Part shown: piece after piece, positions 33,183 through 35,688 of the stretch | How the letters are laid out: the number at the start of each line of letters is the position of its first letter | Position numbering within the stretch: the stretch's first letter is position 1 | Assembly (NCBI GenBank): GCA_000961695.1 | Contig: LADW01000055.1 | Span: forward strand, 1-35,688 | Source: Hyphomonadaceae bacterium BRH_c29 | Lineage (GTDB): Bacteria; Pseudomonadota; Alphaproteobacteria; Caulobacterales; Hyphomonadaceae | Direction: 5' to 3' | Length of the DNA: 35,688 bases | Position numbers and translations under genes: made by a program | The notes under the pieces: model-generated | Seen by the model: only the letters and a program-made list of their open reading frames with translations | Told to the model about the DNA's origin: nothing | Databases searched by the model: none

Positions 33183-34154
33183 ATGGCACGGCGTAGTTTC
33201 ATTCGTGGAACCGGGGGTTACCTCCCCGAGAGAGTCCTGACCAATGAAGAGTTGTCGAAAATGGTCGACACCTCGGATGAGTGGATTCGTGAGCGGACGG
33301 GCATCAAACGCCGGCACATCGCGGCCGAAGGTGAGCTGACCTCCGACATTGCGACAGCCGCTGCCCGCGCCGCGCTCGAAGCTGCGGGCATCCCCGTATC
33401 CGATGTAGACCTGATCGTTCTGGCAACCACGACGCCGGATCAGACTTTCCCGGCTACGGCCACGGCTGTGCAGGCAAAGCTCGGCATGACGTGGGGAGCC
33501 GCATTTGACGTACAGGCCGTCTGTTCCGGCTTCCTGTTTGCGCTGGCAACGGCGGACTCGATGCTGAAGCAGGGCCTGTTCAACACGGCCCTTGTGATCG
33601 GAGCTGAGACTTTCACCCGTATTCTCGACTGGTCCGACCGGGGCACGTGCGTCCTGTTCGGCGATGGTGGCGGCGCGGTCGTGCTGCAGGCCGAAGAGTG
33701 GACCGGAGATAACCTGGCCGGAATCATCACGCATCACATCCGTACCGACGGCACCAAGTCTGACCTGCTCTATGTCGATGGAGGCGTCAGTTCTACCGGC
33801 ACGATCGGGCATGTCCGCATGGAAGGAAATCGCGTGTTCCGGCATGCGGTGACCAACATCTCCTCGGCCATTCAGTCGATCTATGACGAAACCGGGCTGA
33901 CCGGAGACGACATCGACTGGTTCGTGCCGCATCAGGCCAACAAGCGCATCCTGGACGGGGTGGCGAAGAAGATGAACATCGCCGAGGAGAAGGTGATCAT
34001 CACCGTCGATGAGCACGCCAACACGTCGGCCGCGTCTATCCCGCTAGCGCTGAACCATGCGGTGCGTTCCGGACGGGCCAAAAAGGGCGATCTGATCCTG
34101 TCAGAGGCCATGGGGGGCGGCTTTTCCTGGGGCGCCAGCCTGTTCCGCCTTTGA
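33183..34154 (+). CDS. fabH: Beta-ketoacyl-ACP synthase III
   Basis: This 323-residue thiolase-fold enzyme has the complete FabH triad. Cys114 is in [13 protein letters not shown], His250 in VPHQANKRI, and Asn280 in [14 protein letters not shown]. The N-terminus [20 protein letters not shown] and the RTGIKRRHI segment are typical. It condenses acetyl-CoA with malonyl-ACP to begin fatty-acid synthesis. The plsX-fabH-ihfA-merR order is a conserved alphaproteobacterial cluster and supports vertical inheritance of this part of the window. Confidence 0.96.
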   Translation: MARRSFIRGTGGYLPERVLTNEELSKMVDTSDEWIRERTGIKRRHIAAEGELTSDIATAAARAALEAAGIPVSDVDLIVLATTTPDQTFPATATAVQAKLGMTWGAAFDVQAVCSGFLFALATADSMLKQGLFNTALVIGAETFTRILDWSDRGTCVLFGDGGGAVVLQAEEWTGDNLAGIITHHIRTDGTKSDLLYVDGGVSSTGTIGHVRMEGNRVFRHAVTNISSAIQSIYDETGLTGDDIDWFVPHQANKRILDGVAKKMNIAEEKVIITVDEHANTSAASIPLALNHAVRSGRAKKGDLILSEAMGGGFSWGASLFRL

Positions 34155-34257
34155 TTTCAGGCGACAAGCGCCAGAATTTCAACGAATTTAGCTGACGGAT
34201 GCGCTAGTAATCCGTTAACAATCCTTGGCTACATCTTAACCAGATCGGGAGAATCCC

Positions 34258-34554
34258 ATGTCCAACCAGACTGTTACCCGCGCAGAAGTCACTGACGCCA
34301 TCGTGCGCGAAGTTGGCCTGACGCGTCAGGAATCGTCGGATCTGCTCGACCGGACCCTGGACATGATCGGCGCCGCGCTGGAGCGCGAAGACGAGGTGAA
34401 GCTTTCCCGGTTCGGCAATTTCGTCGTGCGGTCCAAGGCTGCGCGCGAGGGCCGGAACCCCAAAACCGGGGAGGAGGCCACGATTGCTGCACGGCGCGTT
34501 GTCACCTTCCGTCCGTCGCCGATGCTTAAGACACGCGTCGACGAGGCAGAATAA
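34258..34554 (+). CDS. ihfA: Integration host factor subunit alpha
   Basis: The 98-residue HU/IHF-fold protein begins MSNQTVTRAEVTDAIVREVG. It has KLSRFGNFVVRSKAAREGRN and PKTGEEATIAARRVVTFRPS, including the Pro at the tip of the DNA-intercalating beta arm. IhfA with IhfB bends DNA sharply at promoters, replication and recombination sites. A gggaga lies eight bases upstream of ATG 34258. A 103-bp gap from fabH may hold its own promoter. Confidence 0.95.
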   Translation: MSNQTVTRAEVTDAIVREVGLTRQESSDLLDRTLDMIGAALEREDEVKLSRFGNFVVRSKAAREGRNPKTGEEATIAARRVVTFRPSPMLKTRVDEAE

Positions 34555-34572
34555 TTCCAGGAAGGAAATGAC

Positions 34573-35055
34573 ATGAGTGCGAACCGGGCCCGAATCGAGA
34601 AATCCGCGACCGCTTTCCGGTCTATCGGGGAAGCCGCTTCGGAGCTGGGGGTCGAAACCCATGTCATCCGCTACTGGGAAAGCAAGTTTCCGCGCGAAGT
34701 CCGCCCGGTGAAACGTGCCGATGGCCGCCGCCTGTTCCGTCCGCAGGACGTCGATGCCCTGCGTGCGATCCAGATCCTCGTGCATGAGCGCGGCCTGACG
34801 TTGAAAGGCGCCAAGGCGCTGATCGGTGAGCAGGGCATGGCGGCAGTCCTTTCCGGCGAAGCGACGCTGGGCGCAGGCGCACCAGCGGGCACCAGCCCGG
34901 CCCGGTCGCTTCAGGAGACTGTCGCGAAGGCTTTCACCGCTGAAACAGAAGATGCCCTCACCGACGCGCGCCGCGCACGTCTCGAAGGTGCCCTGAGCGA
35001 GTTGACGGATATCAAATCCCGCATCGATGCTGTCCGGGGCCGCCGCGCAGCCTGA
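34573..35055 (+). CDS. MerR-family transcriptional regulator
   Basis: The 160-residue protein has an N-terminal MerR winged helix (FRSIGEAASELGVETHVIRY WESKFPREVRPVKRADGRRL FRPQDVDALRAI), followed by LVHERGLTLKGAKALIGEQG and a polar C-terminal tail with a terminal helix. No metal-binding Cys residues are present, so it is of the MlrA/YcgE-like, not the metal-sensing, kind. It lies 18 bp after ihfA and is conserved in this position in many alphaproteobacteria. Its targets are unknown. Confidence 0.93.
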   Translation: MSANRARIEKSATAFRSIGEAASELGVETHVIRYWESKFPREVRPVKRADGRRLFRPQDVDALRAIQILVHERGLTLKGAKALIGEQGMAAVLSGEATLGAGAPAGTSPARSLQETVAKAFTAETEDALTDARRARLEGALSELTDIKSRIDAVRGRRAA

Positions 35056-35081
35056 ACCCACATAATCAATTGCGGAACCGG

Positions 35082-35103
35082 GGCGGCTTGGCTAAAAGCC
35101 GCC
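35082..35103. terminator. Perfect 8-bp stem-loop between merR and tRNA-Pro
   Basis: Arms ggcggctt (35082-35089) and aagccgcc (35096-35103) pair perfectly around a six-base loop, 27 bp after the merR stop and five bases before the tRNA. There is no T-run, so termination would be weak. It could also be a processing structure in the tRNA precursor. Confidence 0.45.
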
Positions 35104-35108
35104 AGTGT

Positions 35109-35185
35109 CGGAGCGTGGCGCAGTATGGTAGCGCACTCGCCTGGGGGGCGAGGGGTCGTAGGTTCGAATCCTATCGCTCCGACCA
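35109..35185 (+). tRNA. tRNA-Pro (anticodon GGG)
   Basis: A full cloverleaf can be folded. The acceptor stem is CGGAGCG with CGCTCCG and a D-arm lies around gcgcagtatggtagcgc. The anticodon stem CTCGC/GCGAG holds the loop CTGGGGG (anticodon GGG), the T-arm is GTAGG-TTCGAAT-CCTAT, and CCA is encoded at 35183-35185. It follows merR, the conserved alphaproteobacterial position. Confidence 0.95.
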
Positions 35186-35195
35186 TTTTACCCCG

Positions 35196-35250
35196 TGTCC
35201 GACCCGGAGACATAGGTACCACTTTGTACCGGAGAGATGGGTTACACTTT
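35196..35250. repeat. IS481-type element end with tandem 22-bp motif
   Basis: The end begins tgtccgacccggagacat at 35196, eleven bases after the tRNA. Two similar 22-bp units (ccggagacataggtaccact at 35204 and ccggagagatgggttacact at 35229) lie in tandem 25 bp apart. They are probable transposase-binding sites at the element's terminus. Confidence 0.55.
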
Positions 35251-35688
35251 TGCTCCGAACGGGTTGTCGATTGTTTGCAGGGTCCTCTGCTCGAGGTCAA
35301 TGTATCCGAGGTCATAGTGCATGAAAGTGACGAGCCAGATTCCGTCATCGACTTCCTTGATTCCAACGCGCTGCCCCGCGAGCACGGTGGAGATATTGAT
35401 TTTCTTTCGGTGCATGCAGATCCGGCCGCAGGCGGTTATCAGCACCTCGCGATCATGGAAGGGATAATCGATGTCCGGCAGGCCGTCATAGATGCGGGAT
35501 GACGGCGTGTAGATCTCTGCAGGGGTCGCCATGGCGAGGCCTTCATGCGGGCGTTCGGTGTTGTATTCCCTGACGAAGTCATCGAAGCGCACCTGCTGTT
35601 GCAGGTGATTTTCGCAGGCCGGCCGGGTGGTTTCCTGCTTCAGGGTCAGGTGCATGCGCTCATGCCGGCCATTCTGCTGCGGATGGCC
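35242..35688 (-). CDS. IS481-type (rve) transposase, C-terminal part running off the window
   Basis: The minus strand is open from the window's right edge to a TAA at 35242-35244. It reads GHPQQNGRHERMHLTLKQET (the segment with the catalytic Glu in NGRHER), then FDDFVREYNTERPHEGLAMA TPAEIY, and a C-terminal domain including CMHRKKINISTVLAGQRVGI and FMHYDLGYIDLEQRTLQTID. It belongs to the IS3/IS481 group of integrase-core transposases. The N-terminal half lies outside. The element stands immediately downstream of tRNA-Pro. Confidence 0.85.
   Translation of the reverse strand, partial: GHPQQNGRHERMHLTLKQETTRPACENHLQQQVRFDDFVREYNTERPHEGLAMATPAEIYTPSSRIYDGLPDIDYPFHDREVLITACGRICMHRKKINISTVLAGQRVGIKEVDDGIWLVTFMHYDLGYIDLEQRTLQTIDNPFGAKV

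Noticed and set aside
1..35688. CRISPR arrays, rRNA genes, riboswitches
   Set aside because: No regularly spaced repeats, rRNA signatures or recognisable riboswitch cores were seen on reading the window.

Overview
The window reads as an alphaproteobacterial chromosome, most likely a marine Hyphomonadaceae-type organism. This is inferred from the gene content: a PhyR-NepR-EcfG general stress response locus with an HWE kinase, an alphaproteobacterial bamE / UQCC / plsX-fabH-ihfA-merR / tRNA-Pro block, NodT-family efflux lipoproteins and abundant IS66-type elements. No species call is possible from sequence reading alone.

Layout. (1) 1-2370 is the right-hand part of an IS66-family element (tnpA tail, tnpB, tnpC and a 75-aa accessory ORF), inserted beside a broken hypothetical gene. 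(2) 2611-5222 is an insertion-sequence graveyard with scrambled IS3 pieces and a deleted IS5/IS1182-type transposase. It also carries an orphan marR regulator bracketed by two identical 45-bp direct repeats. (3) 5424-7883 is a TonB-dependent outer-membrane receptor with palindromes in its leader. (4) 7884-8790 is a nested remnant: an IS66 tail inserted into an IS630-type transposase tail. (5) 8790-15268 is a tetR gene divergent from a complete tripartite RND pump (MFP lipoprotein, HAE1 permease, NodT-type outer-membrane factor). (6) 15853-21964 is a second marR, paralogous to the first and divergent from a four-gene operon of alpha/beta hydrolase, PaaI-type thioesterase, MFP lipoprotein and RND permease. 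All three gene junctions in this operon are 4-bp ATGA overlaps. (7) 22300-25407 is a remnant of a conjugative element: a VirD4/TraG coupling protein, a ribbon-helix-helix protein and a small unknown gene, with no trb genes following. (8) 25928-27502 is a decayed GH3 (NagZ-like) gene head-to-head with a truncated thioesterase-like gene. (9) 27620-30703 is the general stress response locus. (10) 30930-35185 is core chromosome: bamE, UQCC, plsX, fabH, ihfA, merR and tRNA-Pro(GGG). An IS481-type element then runs off the right edge.

Working together. The left two thirds look like an acquired, IS-rich island for handling a hydrophobic compound across the envelope. It has one receptor for uptake, two RND pumps for export, two intracellular hydrolytic enzymes and three local repressors (two MarR, one TetR). 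The most distinctive unit is the marR / hydrolase-thioesterase-MFP-RND module. A perfect 15-bp palindrome overlaps the -35 box of its promoter, suggesting a regulated circuit that combines hydrolysis of an ester or thioester with efflux. The right third is ordinary housekeeping DNA apart from unusual non-ATG starts in the stress locus and the apparent absence of the DUF177 gene that I would expect before plsX.
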